This document shows positions 33,824-42,001 of a stretch of 64,000 bases of DNA, piece after piece (the first letter of the stretch is position 1; every line of letters begins with the position of its first letter). The stretch is from Fimenecus sp051881355 (GTDB lineage Bacteria > Bacillota > Clostridia > Oscillospirales > Acutalibacteraceae): contig JBJEPS010000012.1 in NCBI GenBank assembly GCA_051881355.1, positions 21,974-85,973 of the forward strand. The letters are read 5' to 3'. The position numbers and the translations under genes are program-made. The notes under the pieces are model-generated. The model did no database searches. It was not told the DNA's origin and saw only the letters and a list, made by a program, of their open reading frames with translations.

Positions 33824-35065
33824 TTATACATTCCAACTGTTCAAATAGATTTTTTGTTCTTCCGACAAGGTGTCTACCTTTACGCCCCACGCCGCCAATT
33901 TGCGCCGCGCTACCTCGCAGTCGATTTCCTCCGGAACAAAATGCACACCTTTGGGAAGGTCTTTATGCTGTGCAATATATCGCGCACAAAGTGCCTGAAT
34001 GGCAAAACTCATATCCATAATTTCCGCCGGGTGACCGTCGCCTGCCGCCAGGTTGACAAGTCTGCCTTCGGCAATCAAATGCAGTACTCTGCCGTCCGCC
34101 AGTTTATAACCCATAATATTTTTGCGGCTTTCAAACTGTTCAACCGACAGCTTTTCTAAATCGCCGATATTGATTTCCACATTGAAATGCCCTGCGTTGC
34201 AGAGAATCGCACCGTTTTTCATTCGGCGCATTGCCTTTTCGGTAATGACATCTTTGCAACCGGTTACCGTGATGAAGAAATCCCCGACTTCAGCGGCTTC
34301 CTCCATGGGTAGCACCGTAAAGCCGTCCATTACCGCCTCCATTGCCTTGACTGCGTCCACCTCGGTCACAACCACCTTGGCACCCAAGCCTTTTGCGCGC
34401 ATGGCTACGCCCTTGCCGCACCAGCCGTACCCCGCCACAACTACCGTCTTGCCCGCAACTATCAAATTTGTGGTACGGTTGATACCGTCCCAAACCGACT
34501 GTCCCGTCCCGTAGCGGTTGTCAAATAAATATTTGCATTTGGCGTTATTGACGGCAAGCATCGGGAAACAGAGCGCATCGTCCGCCGCCATCGCCTGCAA
34601 ACGGATAATCCCCGTGGTGGTTTCCTCACAGCCACCCAACACCTCGGGCAACAGCTCGCGGTGTTCGTTGTGAATCAGATTCACCAAATCGCCGCCATCG
34701 TCAATAATGATATTGGGACGCGAGGCAATCACCGATTGTAAATGGGCGCGGTATTCTTCGGCGGTCGCGCCGTGCACGGCAAAAACCTCCATACCGCTTT
34801 TCACAAGTGCGGCGGCAATATCGTCTTGGGTGGACAGCGGATTACTGCCCGTTACAAACATCTCGGCACCGCCCGCCTGCAAAACACGGCAAAGGTAGGC
34901 GGTTTTCGCCTCCAAATGCACCGAAAGTGCCACGCGCAACCCCGCAAACGGTTTTTCGGCAGCGAATTCCGCCTCCAACCCCGACAAAAGCGGCATAAAG
35001 GATTTAACCCACTGTATTTTTTGTTCTCCCGAAGCGTACAACGCTTCGTTCCGTATCTCACTCAT
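33824..35065 (-). CDS. AhcY-type hydrolase, probably acting on S-inosylhomocysteine
   Basis: 413 residues of the adenosylhomocysteinase family, short form without the C-terminal KPxxYRY tail. Visible blocks: IIIDDGGDLV, EETTTGIIRL, FDNRYGTGQSVWDGI (Thr where animal enzymes have the Cys), NAD site VVAGYGWCGKGVA, NAGHFNVEI. The purine-recognition segment reads VHLEAKTAYL, that is H-x-E-x-K, whereas classical SAH hydrolases have H-x-T-x-E/Q. H-x-E-x-K is, to my knowledge, the mark of S-inosylhomocysteine hydrolases. With the nearby deaminase it suggests SAH to SIH to inosine plus homocysteine. Start ATG 35065 has TAGGAGTG upstream; a 46-residue longer reading crosses the promoter. Confidence 0.85.
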   Translation of the reverse strand: MSEIRNEALYASGEQKIQWVKSFMPLLSGLEAEFAAEKPFAGLRVALSVHLEAKTAYLCRVLQAGGAEMFVTGSNPLSTQDDIAAALVKSGMEVFAVHGATAEEYRAHLQSVIASRPNIIIDDGGDLVNLIHNEHRELLPEVLGGCEETTTGIIRLQAMAADDALCFPMLAVNNAKCKYLFDNRYGTGQSVWDGINRTTNLIVAGKTVVVAGYGWCGKGVAMRAKGLGAKVVVTEVDAVKAMEAVMDGFTVLPMEEAAEVGDFFITVTGCKDVITEKAMRRMKNGAILCNAGHFNVEINIGDLEKLSVEQFESRKNIMGYKLADGRVLHLIAEGRLVNLAAGDGHPAEIMDMSFAIQALCARYIAQHKDLPKGVHFVPEEIDCEVARRKLAAWGVKVDTLSEEQKIYLNSWNV

Positions 35066-35126
35066 TCGGACACTCCTACCGTTTGTATTATTTGCATAGA
35101 AAAACAGACTTAAACAGCAAAATTGT

Positions 35127-35156
35127 ATTATATATAGCGTACCACAGCCGTGTAAA
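35127..35156 (-). promoter_or_regulatory. Promoter of the AhcY-type operon
   Basis: TTTACA (35151-35156) and TATAAT (35127-35132), spacer 18, minus strand. Its -35 is 14 bases from the -35 of the divergent lipoprotein promoter. Confidence 0.6.
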
Positions 35157-35170
35157 AATTGCAATAGATA

Positions 35171-35199
35171 TTGACACATCAAGAGATTTGTGCGATAAT
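35171..35199 (+). promoter_or_regulatory. Strong promoter of the DUF4474-like lipoprotein
   Basis: TTGACA (35171-35176) and GATAAT (35194-35199), spacer 17, with an extended TG. Consensus -35 and near-consensus -10 predict a strong sigma-A promoter. Confidence 0.85.
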
Positions 35200-35230
35200 G
35201 CACATAGAGACTGATTTGGAGGTTTTTACT

Positions 35231-36160
35231 ATGAATACAGCGGTAAAACGGACTCTTTCTTTGGTTCTTGCCGTCTTTTTAATTGTTTGTTCATTTGCCT
35301 CTTGTAAAAAGAACGACGGCGATGAAGAAATTACGCGCAGCGCGAACGGCATTGCTGCACCGGAAACCACAGCGCAAACCACTGCGGCAACGGAAGATAC
35401 CACCGCCGAAACCACAACTGCTGAGGCGGAGACAACCACGAAAAAGGCGTCAACCGCTAGTTCCGCAACTTCCGGTAACAATACAACCACCATGCAAAAC
35501 AGTGACAAAGTCAATCAAGCAGCGCAGCAAAGCGGCGTTGACGTTGCGTTGGCAGCGTCCTTAATTAACGCTCTCGGCTACAATTATGATTCCAAAGAGG
35601 GTGTGTTCTACACGGAGCTGGACTCTTGGCAGCGTTCCGGCAACTACATTAAGCACTATGATATGATTGCTCCGCTCGGCAACATGACCTATCTCACCAC
35701 CAAGGTGGATTTCAACTACGACAACCTCGCCTGGCGTATTCAGTTCTGGAAAGGGCAGTACGGTCCGTTCGGCGGTGCAGAAATCGGTGTATATTACAAA
35801 ATCCCCGGGCAGACGGACGAATTGTATTACTGCGCAGACGACGACCATCTTCTGTATATGTCTTACACGCTGTATCTTTCCCCTGCCGATTACCAAAGCG
35901 GGAAAAAATTCTTTACCCGCGGCTGGCAAAAGCATTGGTGGCTGACCGGCTTTAAGGCGGCACAGGTGGACCCCGAAGCATTGGTGATGTCCGCACGTAT
36001 CCGCACTTACGACAGCACCATGCGTGACGCAATGGAGCAAGGGTTAATTGCGGCGGGCTTCACAAAAGGCAATGCAACCACGCAAATGGATACCTATAAA
36101 AAATCCGGTTTTGACTTCTACATTTTGTGGCACAGCGCCGGTGCAACCAACTATAAATAA
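35231..36160 (+). CDS. Lipoprotein with DUF4474-like domain
   Basis: 309 residues. A lipoprotein signal peptide ends at the lipobox FASC, and the Cys is followed by a Lys/Asn/Asp stretch. A Thr/Ala/Glu-rich linker of about 70 residues follows. The folded domain (about 105-309) has DSWQRSGNYIKHYD, FWKGQYGPFGGAEIGVYY, GWQKHWWLTGFK and RDAMEQGLIAAGF. This order resembles the clostridial domain DUF4474, whose function is unknown. Many conserved Trp/Tyr residues suggest an extracellular carbohydrate- or wall-binding role, but this is only inference. Start ATG 35231 has GGAGG eight bases upstream. Confidence 0.78.
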   Translation: MNTAVKRTLSLVLAVFLIVCSFASCKKNDGDEEITRSANGIAAPETTAQTTAATEDTTAETTTAEAETTTKKASTASSATSGNNTTTMQNSDKVNQAAQQSGVDVALAASLINALGYNYDSKEGVFYTELDSWQRSGNYIKHYDMIAPLGNMTYLTTKVDFNYDNLAWRIQFWKGQYGPFGGAEIGVYYKIPGQTDELYYCADDDHLLYMSYTLYLSPADYQSGKKFFTRGWQKHWWLTGFKAAQVDPEALVMSARIRTYDSTMRDAMEQGLIAAGFTKGNATTQMDTYKKSGFDFYILWHSAGATNYK

Positions 36161-36184
36161 ACACAACCTTTTACATCATACGGC

Positions 36185-36206
36185 AAAGCCCGCGGTTGCG
36201 GGCTTT
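36185..36206 (+). terminator. Terminator of the lipoprotein gene
   Basis: AAAGCCCGC / GCGGGCTTT with loop GGTT, followed by TGTT. It ends 18 bases before the next start codon, so read-through into the nucleotidase gene is possible. Confidence 0.7.
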
Positions 36207-36224
36207 TGTTGTTCGGAGAGCAGT

Positions 36225-36806
36225 ATGAAAAGCAATTTTTTTGCATTTGCCTCGCGTATCAAATACATCAACCGCTGGGCGTTAATGCGCAACACAACCT
36301 ATGAGACCTTAAGTCAGCATTCCTACGAGGTCGCAACGCTTGCCCACGCCTTGGCGGTCATCGGTAACCGGCGCTTGGGTAAAAGCTATGACACCGCGCG
36401 TGCGGCGCTTTTGGGGCTGTACCATGACACACCCGAAATTATCACCGGCGATATGCCCACGCCCGTCAAATACCACAGCGGCGAAATGCGGGAAGCATTT
36501 GCAAAGGTGGAACAATACGCCGGGGAACGTCTGCTTTCGATGCTGCCCGACGATTTGCGCCCCGATTTTGAACCGTTGCTGACGGAAAGCGAAGCCGAAA
36601 TCGAACTGCAACGCCTTGTAAAAGCAGCGGACAAGCTCTCGGCTTACATCAAATGCATTGAAGAACGCAAGGCGGGCAACACGGAGTTTTCGGAGGCGGA
36701 AAAAGCCACAAAAAAAGCGTTGGAAACTATGGACTGCCCCGAACTGCAAATTTTCCTTGCGGACTTTTTACCGGCGTACAGCCTGCCGTTAGACAAACTG
36801 AAATAA
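36225..36806 (+). CDS. YfbR-type 5'-deoxynucleotidase (HD domain)
   Basis: 193 residues. The HD-domain metal site is in LSQHSYEVATLAHAL and YHDTPEIITGDMPTPVKY (His-Asp pair); RWALMRNTTYETLSQHS is the YfbR signature. It removes phosphate from deoxyribonucleoside 5'-monophosphates in the cytoplasm. Start ATG 36225 has GGAGAG four to five bases upstream; a longer in-frame reading would run back through the terminator. Confidence 0.9.
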   Translation: MKSNFFAFASRIKYINRWALMRNTTYETLSQHSYEVATLAHALAVIGNRRLGKSYDTARAALLGLYHDTPEIITGDMPTPVKYHSGEMREAFAKVEQYAGERLLSMLPDDLRPDFEPLLTESEAEIELQRLVKAADKLSAYIKCIEERKAGNTEFSEAEKATKKALETMDCPELQIFLADFLPAYSLPLDKLK

Positions 36807-36821
36807 TCTGTGCTTTAATTG

Positions 36822-36851
36822 AGATCCTTCGCTTCGCTCAGGATGACAGAT
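36822..36851. repeat. Dispersed repeat, single half-element (copy 4)
   Basis: GAGATCCTTCGCTTCGCTCA followed by GGATGACAG matches one arm of the inverted pair found at 22935-22962 and 991-1020. No partner arm is nearby. Confidence 0.7.
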
Positions 36852-36870
36852 TCTTATTTGATAGAAAATA

Positions 36871-36909
36871 AAAACGCGTGCACGAACCGAAATTCGTACA
36901 CGCGTTTTT
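36871..36909. terminator. Bidirectional terminator at the end of the nucleotidase gene
   Basis: AAAACGCGTGCACGAA and TTCGTACACGCGTTTT form a stem with one mismatch, A-rich on the left and TTTTTG on the right, serving the converging nucleotidase and SCP2-like genes. Confidence 0.8.
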
Positions 36910-36938
36910 GTATGTTTTGATTGCTGTGCCGCCGCGGC

Positions 36939-37754
36939 TTATTTCGCCAACGCGCCGACCTCCAGCATATACGCACCGATTTGCCCGCCGAATTCAGGCG
37001 CACCGTCCATAATCAAGTGCCCTTTTTTCACGGCTTCGAGCATATCGTCCGTGCCGAGCAAAATGCCCAAGGCACTGTCCAAGCTGTCAAAGCGCAGGGT
37101 AAAGAACGGCATTGCGCGCTTATATTCGCCTCTGCCGGCTCTCGATTTGCCTGCTTTAATGCGTAAATACGCGGAAATCTGCGGATAGCCGTTAACTGCC
37201 CACGCATACACGCGGTCGGGGCTCTTCGAAGTCCAATCGTGGATTTCCTCGTGCCCCATTTTGTTGAGCTGGCTGATGCCGCTTGAAAGCAGATAGAAAT
37301 AGCATTTGACAAGTAATTCCTTTGTTTCCTCGTCCTTTGGCGGCTCGGTTGCCCCAAGCAAAGAGGACATTTTCAGAAGCGTCATCAAAAATGCTTTGAA
37401 CGCGCCGAAATGCTTGACAACACCGCGCATTTTCGGTAAAGTTGCCGGACTCATTTTCCCTTTGAAAAAGGCGTTCATCGCTTCAACGCTCTTAAACTCC
37501 AATTCCACATGGGGGTTAGGGTCAACACGGTTTAAGTGTACCAACCACTCGTCGCCGTTGACCACATAATGCATACCGACTTTACCGCCCTCAGCATCGG
37601 GGTCAAGCGCCGTAACCTGAATAATGGCGTGCACCTTTTCGAACTGCTTTTTTAAAGACGGCACATCGGTCGCAATCACCTTGACCAGCGGCAGTGCGGC
37701 ATTAAAGAATATTTTATTGGAATACAATTCTTCTTTTGTATGCAAGTGTTTCAC
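36939..37754 (-). CDS. Double SCP2-like domain protein A
   Basis: 271 residues, no signal peptide or membrane helix. Two successive modules each look like an SCP2 (sterol-carrier-like) fold. Module 1 is about 50-125 (VGMHYVVNGDEWLVHLN, VELEFKSVEAMNAFFKGKM). Module 2 is about 180-265 (RVYAWAVNGYPQISAYLRI, PFFTLRFDSLDSALGILLG, LIMDGAPEFGGQIGAYM). SCP2 folds bind hydrophobic ligands or serve as accessory domains in bacterial enzymes. It is the last gene of the cluster and is separated from tktC by a 218-base gap. Distantly related to protein B at the other end. Function unknown; proposed to handle the cluster's substrate or product. Confidence 0.65.
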   Translation of the reverse strand: MKHLHTKEELYSNKIFFNAALPLVKVIATDVPSLKKQFEKVHAIIQVTALDPDAEGGKVGMHYVVNGDEWLVHLNRVDPNPHVELEFKSVEAMNAFFKGKMSPATLPKMRGVVKHFGAFKAFLMTLLKMSSLLGATEPPKDEETKELLVKCYFYLLSSGISQLNKMGHEEIHDWTSKSPDRVYAWAVNGYPQISAYLRIKAGKSRAGRGEYKRAMPFFTLRFDSLDSALGILLGTDDMLEAVKKGHLIMDGAPEFGGQIGAYMLEVGALAK

Positions 37755-37972
37755 ACTCCTTTTTGAAAAGGTTGCGCGCTGAGTTTACGGGACAGCGCAA
37801 GCCCGGAAAACGAAAGGTTTGGTTGTGCTTGAAAACACGCAAGCCGTTACAGCCTTTCGCTACGCAATCTTTGCTTGAAAGTGCGTGCATCGTGCGCTTT
37901 CTTTCACCCCGACGCGTACACCAACAACCAAACACAAAAATTTTTGATTTAGGCGCGCGCATAAACAAAAAT
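37755..37972 (-). other. Long structured spacer inside the SCP2/transketolase cluster
   Basis: No gene is visible. The 218 bases hold a 10-bp inverted repeat (GTTTGGTTGT at 37817-37826, ACAACCAAAC at 37924-37933), a hairpin GAAAGTGC...GCGCTTTC between them, and related segments GCTTGAAAACACGC and GCTTGAAAGTGCGTGC. The first 30 bases after the tktC stop carry AAATTTTTGTTT and CAAAAATTTTTGTG. It could be a processing site, a small RNA, or a decayed gene; AAGGAG for protein A lies at its end. Confidence 0.45.
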
Positions 37973-38983
37973 TTAGACCTCATCGTCCCAGTTGTCGTCC
38001 AATTCAAAGTCTTTGTGCATGACTTCACGAACCGCCTCAATAATGCCGTTTGCATCAATGCCGACAATCGACATAATATCTTCGTGCAAGCCGATAGGCG
38101 CGAACTTGTCGGGGTGACCGAGTTTCTTAAATGCACAGCCCTTACCGGACTCCACAACGACCTCGGCAACTGCCGAACCCAAGCCGCCCAAAACACTGTG
38201 GTCCTCCACCGTGATGATACGGCGAGTATCCTGCACCGCTTTGAGGATTGCCTCTTTGTCAATCGGTTTAATGGTGTGCATATTGAGCACGCGCACTTTC
38301 AAACCGTCGGCATTTTCCAAGAACTTCGCCGCTTCGCGCGCCTGGAATACACAGGAGCCGCAAGCGATAACGGTAATATCGGTGCCGGGGTGTACTTCCA
38401 CCGCCTTGCCGACTTCAAAACCATAATCCTCGTTGTCATACAGAACACGGTCAAAGCCGCGGTTAATGCGGATATAATACGGACCGAAGTTTTCATATGC
38501 TGCGCGTACGGCATTCGCGGTTTCATACCCGTCTGCCGGGCAGATAACGGTCAGGTTGGGCATGGAGCGTGCCACCGCCAAATCCACGATTGCGTGGTGG
38601 GTGGAGCCTGCCTGCCCGAACGAAGTACCGGAGTGCGTTGCAATAATTTTTGCATTGACATTCTGATAGCAAATGTCGGTGTGCAGCTGGTCAGCCGCGC
38701 GCAAAGACGCAAATACCGAGAAGGTCGAAGCAAACGGCACAAGACCCGCTCTTGCCATACCGGCGGCTACGCCGAGCATATTCTGTTCCGCAATACCGAC
38801 ATTGAAAACACGGTCGGGGCAAGCGTTGGTGAAGTCCTGCAATTTGGTAGAAGTCGCAAGGTCAGCGGTAACCGCCACAATTTCCTTGTGCTCTTTGGCA
38901 AGGTCCGCCAAGGTTTTCCCGTAGATTTCCGAAGTGGAAAGCTCGGGGGTTTCAATTACGTTGTAAACAAATCCTCCTGCCAT
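37973..38983 (-). CDS. Transketolase-like C-terminal subunit
   Basis: 336 residues with the pyrimidine-binding domain and C-terminal domain of a split transketolase. The catalytic Glu is in FNVGIAEQNMLGVAAGMA, which activates TPP; GTSFGQAGSTHHAIVDLAV and the C-terminal VRVLNMHTIKPIDKEAI follow. It pairs with the N-terminal subunit whose stop overlaps its start (TAATG). Together they form an alpha2-beta2 TPP enzyme moving two-carbon ketol units, or a relative with another acyloin substrate. Its placement with an aminotransferase and SCP2 proteins rather than pentose-phosphate genes hints at a special substrate. Confidence 0.9.
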   Translation of the reverse strand: MAGGFVYNVIETPELSTSEIYGKTLADLAKEHKEIVAVTADLATSTKLQDFTNACPDRVFNVGIAEQNMLGVAAGMARAGLVPFASTFSVFASLRAADQLHTDICYQNVNAKIIATHSGTSFGQAGSTHHAIVDLAVARSMPNLTVICPADGYETANAVRAAYENFGPYYIRINRGFDRVLYDNEDYGFEVGKAVEVHPGTDITVIACGSCVFQAREAAKFLENADGLKVRVLNMHTIKPIDKEAILKAVQDTRRIITVEDHSVLGGLGSAVAEVVVESGKGCAFKKLGHPDKFAPIGLHEDIMSIVGIDANGIIEAVREVMHKDFELDDNWDDEV

Positions 38984-39861
38984 TATTCAAACTCCTTTCC
39001 GCAGCGAGCGATGCGCTCTGCGCTGTAATCGTCGAGGTCTTGCGCGGCAGTTTTTGCCATTTCATCATCAATGGCACCGTAATGCCACTTGTAGTTGCCC
39101 GCAGTCAATTTAATACCGACGCCCTTGACGGTGTCCGCAACGATGACAGAGGGTTTCTCTTTGCATTCGTGTGCTTGGTCGATCGCTTTGCAAAGTTCCA
39201 CAATGTTATTGCCGTCGCAAACAATCGTGTTGAAGCCAAATGCGGTGAATTTGTCCGCCAGCGGTTCTAACTTCATAACATCTTCGGTGTTGCCGTCAAT
39301 CATGCAATGGTTGCGGTCCACAATCGTGATGCAATTGGTGAGGTTGTAATGGTGAATGGTCATAAGACCTTCCCAGTTGGAACCTTCGTCCAACTCGCCG
39401 TCGCCGGTGACAACATAAGTATAATAGTCTTTCCCAAGGACGCGTGCCGCAATTGCGGTGCCCGCGGCAATCGGAATCCCGTGCCCGAGAGAGCCTGTGG
39501 AAGCGTCTACGCCTTCGACTTTGTTAGAATCCAAATGGATACCCATTTTGGAATTGGTTAAATTGAAGGTTTTGAGCTGTTCCATATCATTCCAGCCAAA
39601 GTCGCAAAGCACAGGTGCATACGCAATGCCCGCGTGACCTTTACTGAGAATGAAACGGTCTCTGTCCTCCCACTTCGGATCCTCTTTTTTGATATTGAGG
39701 TATCTGTGGTACATCACGGTCAGAATGTCCATAACACTCATACCGCCGCCGATGTGCCCGCTGCCCGCCCAAACCGTGGTTTGCAGGCAAAGGTGGCGCA
39801 GGTCATTGGCTTTTTTCTCCAGCGCCAACCATTCTTCCTTGGTTAAAGGTGCTTTTTGCAT
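38983..39861 (-). CDS. Transketolase-like N-terminal (TPP-binding) subunit
   Basis: 292 residues forming the PP domain of a split transketolase: SGHIGGGMSVMDIL (substrate His), HAGIAYAPVL, GSLGHGIPIAAG, and the TPP-diphosphate/Mg site GDGELDEGSNWEG...N. KGVGIKLTAGNYKWH closes the domain. ATG has AAGGAGG six bases upstream. The stop codon TAA shares a base with the start of the C-terminal subunit. It lies 62 bases after the aminotransferase gene. Confidence 0.9.
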   Translation of the reverse strand: MQKAPLTKEEWLALEKKANDLRHLCLQTTVWAGSGHIGGGMSVMDILTVMYHRYLNIKKEDPKWEDRDRFILSKGHAGIAYAPVLCDFGWNDMEQLKTFNLTNSKMGIHLDSNKVEGVDASTGSLGHGIPIAAGTAIAARVLGKDYYTYVVTGDGELDEGSNWEGLMTIHHYNLTNCITIVDRNHCMIDGNTEDVMKLEPLADKFTAFGFNTIVCDGNNIVELCKAIDQAHECKEKPSVIVADTVKGVGIKLTAGNYKWHYGAIDDEMAKTAAQDLDDYSAERIARCGKEFE

Positions 39862-39923
39862 GATGTTCCTCCTTAAGTTTCAATTTATTGCGTTGCGGAA
39901 ACTGCCGCAAAAAATCAACAAAA

Positions 39924-41192
39924 TCAGCCCTTCAGCTCGGGATGACGTTTTTCAACCACCGCAAATGCGTCCTCGGCGATTTCGATGGACTTTTTAATAT
40001 CCTCATCGGTGACCGCCGCATTCATAAAGTGATTGTGGTGCGACGCCAAGAACAACCCGCGGCTGACGCATTCTGCAATCCACTCCTGATGCAGCATCAA
40101 GCTGTCGTCATTGGCAATGCGCAGATAGAACAGCGCCGGCTCACCTGAAACCACCAAATCAAAACCGTGCTCCGCTGCCGCCGCCTTGAAGCCGTCGGTA
40201 AGCTTTGTACCCATTTCGCGGAACATTTTGGGGGTGTTCAGCTTTTTCATCTTATTGATGCAGGCAATGGACGCTGCAAACGGAACAGCGCTCATCCAAT
40301 AAGAGCCGGTATAGGTTAAGCCCGAAACCGTGCCCTTCATATGCTCGCCGCCGCACAGTGCCGACATATTATAGCCGTTTGCCAATGCCTTACAGAAACA
40401 GATAAGGTCTGCTTTAATGCCGTAGTAATGGTCGGAGCCCTGCAAATCCAAACGGAAGCCCGTGCGGACATCGTCGAAAATGAGCACCATACCGTGGTCG
40501 TCGCAGAATTTGCGAACAGCCTGCCAATATTCTTTAGAGGCAACGCGGTTGTCACTGAAATTGCCGTGGTCATACGGCTGTGCGATAAGCCCCGCCACAT
40601 CGCCGTTGCAGGCTTCGTACGCTTCTTCGAGCGCCTGTAAATTGAACCAAGGTACAACCACGTTGTTGGCAACCTCTTCGGGGAGAATGCCGGGATAGTC
40701 TACCTTTTGTGCCCACTGGAAGTCCCCGTGATAGAAGCCCTTTAAGAAAAACATTTTCTTTTTGTGGGTGTGTGCACGCGCGGTCATCACTGCAAGGGTG
40801 GTCGTGTCCGACCCGTTTTTGCAGAAGAACGCCCAGTCCGCCGAAGCAACGGTATCCACCAAGTTTTCGGCACATTCCACCATCACCTTCGACGGCGAAG
40901 TGGTGCAGTTGCCGAGCTTTAACTGTTTGAGTGCCGCCGCGTCCACATCGGGGTCATTGTAGCCGAGCACATTCGGACCGTATGCGCACATAAAGTCGAT
41001 GTACTTGTTGCCGTCTACATCCCAAAAATATGTACCCTGTGCTTTTTCAGAATAGAAAGGCCATTTGGAGACGGGAACCCATAAGCCTTCGGCAGGACCT
41101 AAGTGCCCGTAAATGCCCGAGGGAATTACCTTAATTGCCCTGTCAAAATATTCATGGCTTTTGTCGTGTTTGTATTCCGGAAATTTGCTCAT
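39924..41192 (-). CDS. Class III PLP aminotransferase (glutamate-1-semialdehyde aminomutase-like)
   Basis: 422 residues of fold-type I. NKYIDFMCAYGPNVLGYNDP and FCKNGSDTTTLAVMTARAHT (HemL-like) lie in the N-terminal half. IFDDVRTGFR carries the Asp that binds the pyridine nitrogen, and FCKALANGYNMSALCGG the Schiff-base Lys. The HemL-like subgroup includes aminomutases and sugar or keto-acid aminotransferases. It is probably not HemL, because no tetrapyrrole gene is beside it and it sits with transketolase subunits and SCP2-like proteins. ATG has AAGGGAGG nine bases upstream, 15 bases after protein B. Confidence 0.88.
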   Translation of the reverse strand: MSKFPEYKHDKSHEYFDRAIKVIPSGIYGHLGPAEGLWVPVSKWPFYSEKAQGTYFWDVDGNKYIDFMCAYGPNVLGYNDPDVDAAALKQLKLGNCTTSPSKVMVECAENLVDTVASADWAFFCKNGSDTTTLAVMTARAHTHKKKMFFLKGFYHGDFQWAQKVDYPGILPEEVANNVVVPWFNLQALEEAYEACNGDVAGLIAQPYDHGNFSDNRVASKEYWQAVRKFCDDHGMVLIFDDVRTGFRLDLQGSDHYYGIKADLICFCKALANGYNMSALCGGEHMKGTVSGLTYTGSYWMSAVPFAASIACINKMKKLNTPKMFREMGTKLTDGFKAAAAEHGFDLVVSGEPALFYLRIANDDSLMLHQEWIAECVSRGLFLASHHNHFMNAAVTDEDIKKSIEIAEDAFAVVEKRHPELKG

Positions 41193-41207
41193 AATCAGGC
41201 GCCTCCC

Positions 41208-41969
41208 TTATGCTAAATACAGAGCAACTCTGTCAAGAATTCGGTTCATATTGTCTACCATCGAAAGCATACCGCGAATTTCCACGGTACCCTTGCCGAT
41301 GCATTCCATGGCGTTTATTTTGCCGTTGAACAAATCGTTTGCCAACTGCATATTGTCAAACTGCATAATGGCGCGCGGGTTTGCGCTCTTTTGCTTAACG
41401 GTAACCAAATGATTGTCTTTTACGCGCAGCGTTGCGGCGGGGCCGTCTTTAATTAAGAAGCTGATTTCACCGTCGAGCATATATGACGCGCTCGCTTTGC
41501 CGATTTCGTCCTGATTGCCGATTTGCGAAAGAGCAACGGAAATGGTATAGAATGTCAAGGTCGTGGAAAGGTCGAAGAACGCAGGGTCTTTGAGCGCTTC
41601 CGCAGTCGGCTGCATAAGCTCTGTCAATCTGTCGGTCAATGCAGTAAAGGTTTTCAGCAAAAAGCCGATTTTGGTAAAGCCTTTTGCGGGAATCGGCGTT
41701 ACGGTGCCGTTGATAATCCCGTTGAATTTGTCGCAGGATGCGACCGGGATATAGATGTCGCACGGCTGTTTGCCGTCTTCCATACGGCAGCCGTTTTTGG
41801 TGAATTTGATGGTTGCCGCGGGCCCGCCCTTCACGTCAAAGCAGACGGAAACGGGCTTTTTCATTTCGGCGAGGATTTCTTTCGCCTTGCTGTCAAGCTC
41901 ACAGAGGTTTTCGAGGGTGCCTAAAACCGCATAGAGGTTTATGTAGGCTAATGTTCTTGAATCGGTCAA
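41208..41969 (-). CDS. Double SCP2-like domain protein B
   Basis: 253 residues, soluble, with two SCP2-like modules. Module 1 is about 40-125 (VSVCFDVKGGPAATIKFT, PCDIYIPVASCDKFNGIING). Module 2 is about 150-253 (ISFLIKDGPAATLRVK, PRAIMQFDNMQLANDLFNGK, CIGKGTVEIRGMLSMVDN). GPAAT occurs at the same place in both modules, indicating an internal duplication. The start is TTG 41967-41969 with AAAGGAGG seven bases upstream; earlier in-frame ATG codons lie inside the promoter region. First gene of the cluster. Probably a hydrophobic-ligand-binding accessory protein; the function is not known. Confidence 0.65.
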   Translation of the reverse strand: MTDSRTLAYINLYAVLGTLENLCELDSKAKEILAEMKKPVSVCFDVKGGPAATIKFTKNGCRMEDGKQPCDIYIPVASCDKFNGIINGTVTPIPAKGFTKIGFLLKTFTALTDRLTELMQPTAEALKDPAFFDLSTTLTFYTISVALSQIGNQDEIGKASASYMLDGEISFLIKDGPAATLRVKDNHLVTVKQKSANPRAIMQFDNMQLANDLFNGKINAMECIGKGTVEIRGMLSMVDNMNRILDRVALYLA

Positions 41970-42001
41970 TGTAATTCCTCCTTTGCATATTATAACCGAC
42001 A

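Noticed and set aside
35066..35203. 46-residue N-terminal extension of the AhcY-type protein
   Set aside because: It would be translated from the promoter region, lacks a ribosome site, and is absent from the family; the start with TAGGAGTG is preferred.
36939..37754. Naming the SCP2-like protein a sterol carrier
   Set aside because: The fold resemblance does not show sterol binding, and bacteria of this group are not expected to make sterols.
37714..38262. A minus-strand frame overlapping the end of the transketolase C subunit and the spacer
   Set aside because: Shifted frame of the real gene that runs into the non-coding gap; basic, low-complexity translation.
37736..39028. A 430-codon plus-strand frame across the transketolase C gene
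   Set aside because: Covers the antisense of a clearly functional transketolase subunit and the spacer; no motif or ribosome site.
39924..41192. Calling the aminotransferase hemL
   Set aside because: It shares the fold and HemL-like blocks, but no tetrapyrrole genes adjoin and its operon partners are transketolase and SCP2-like genes.
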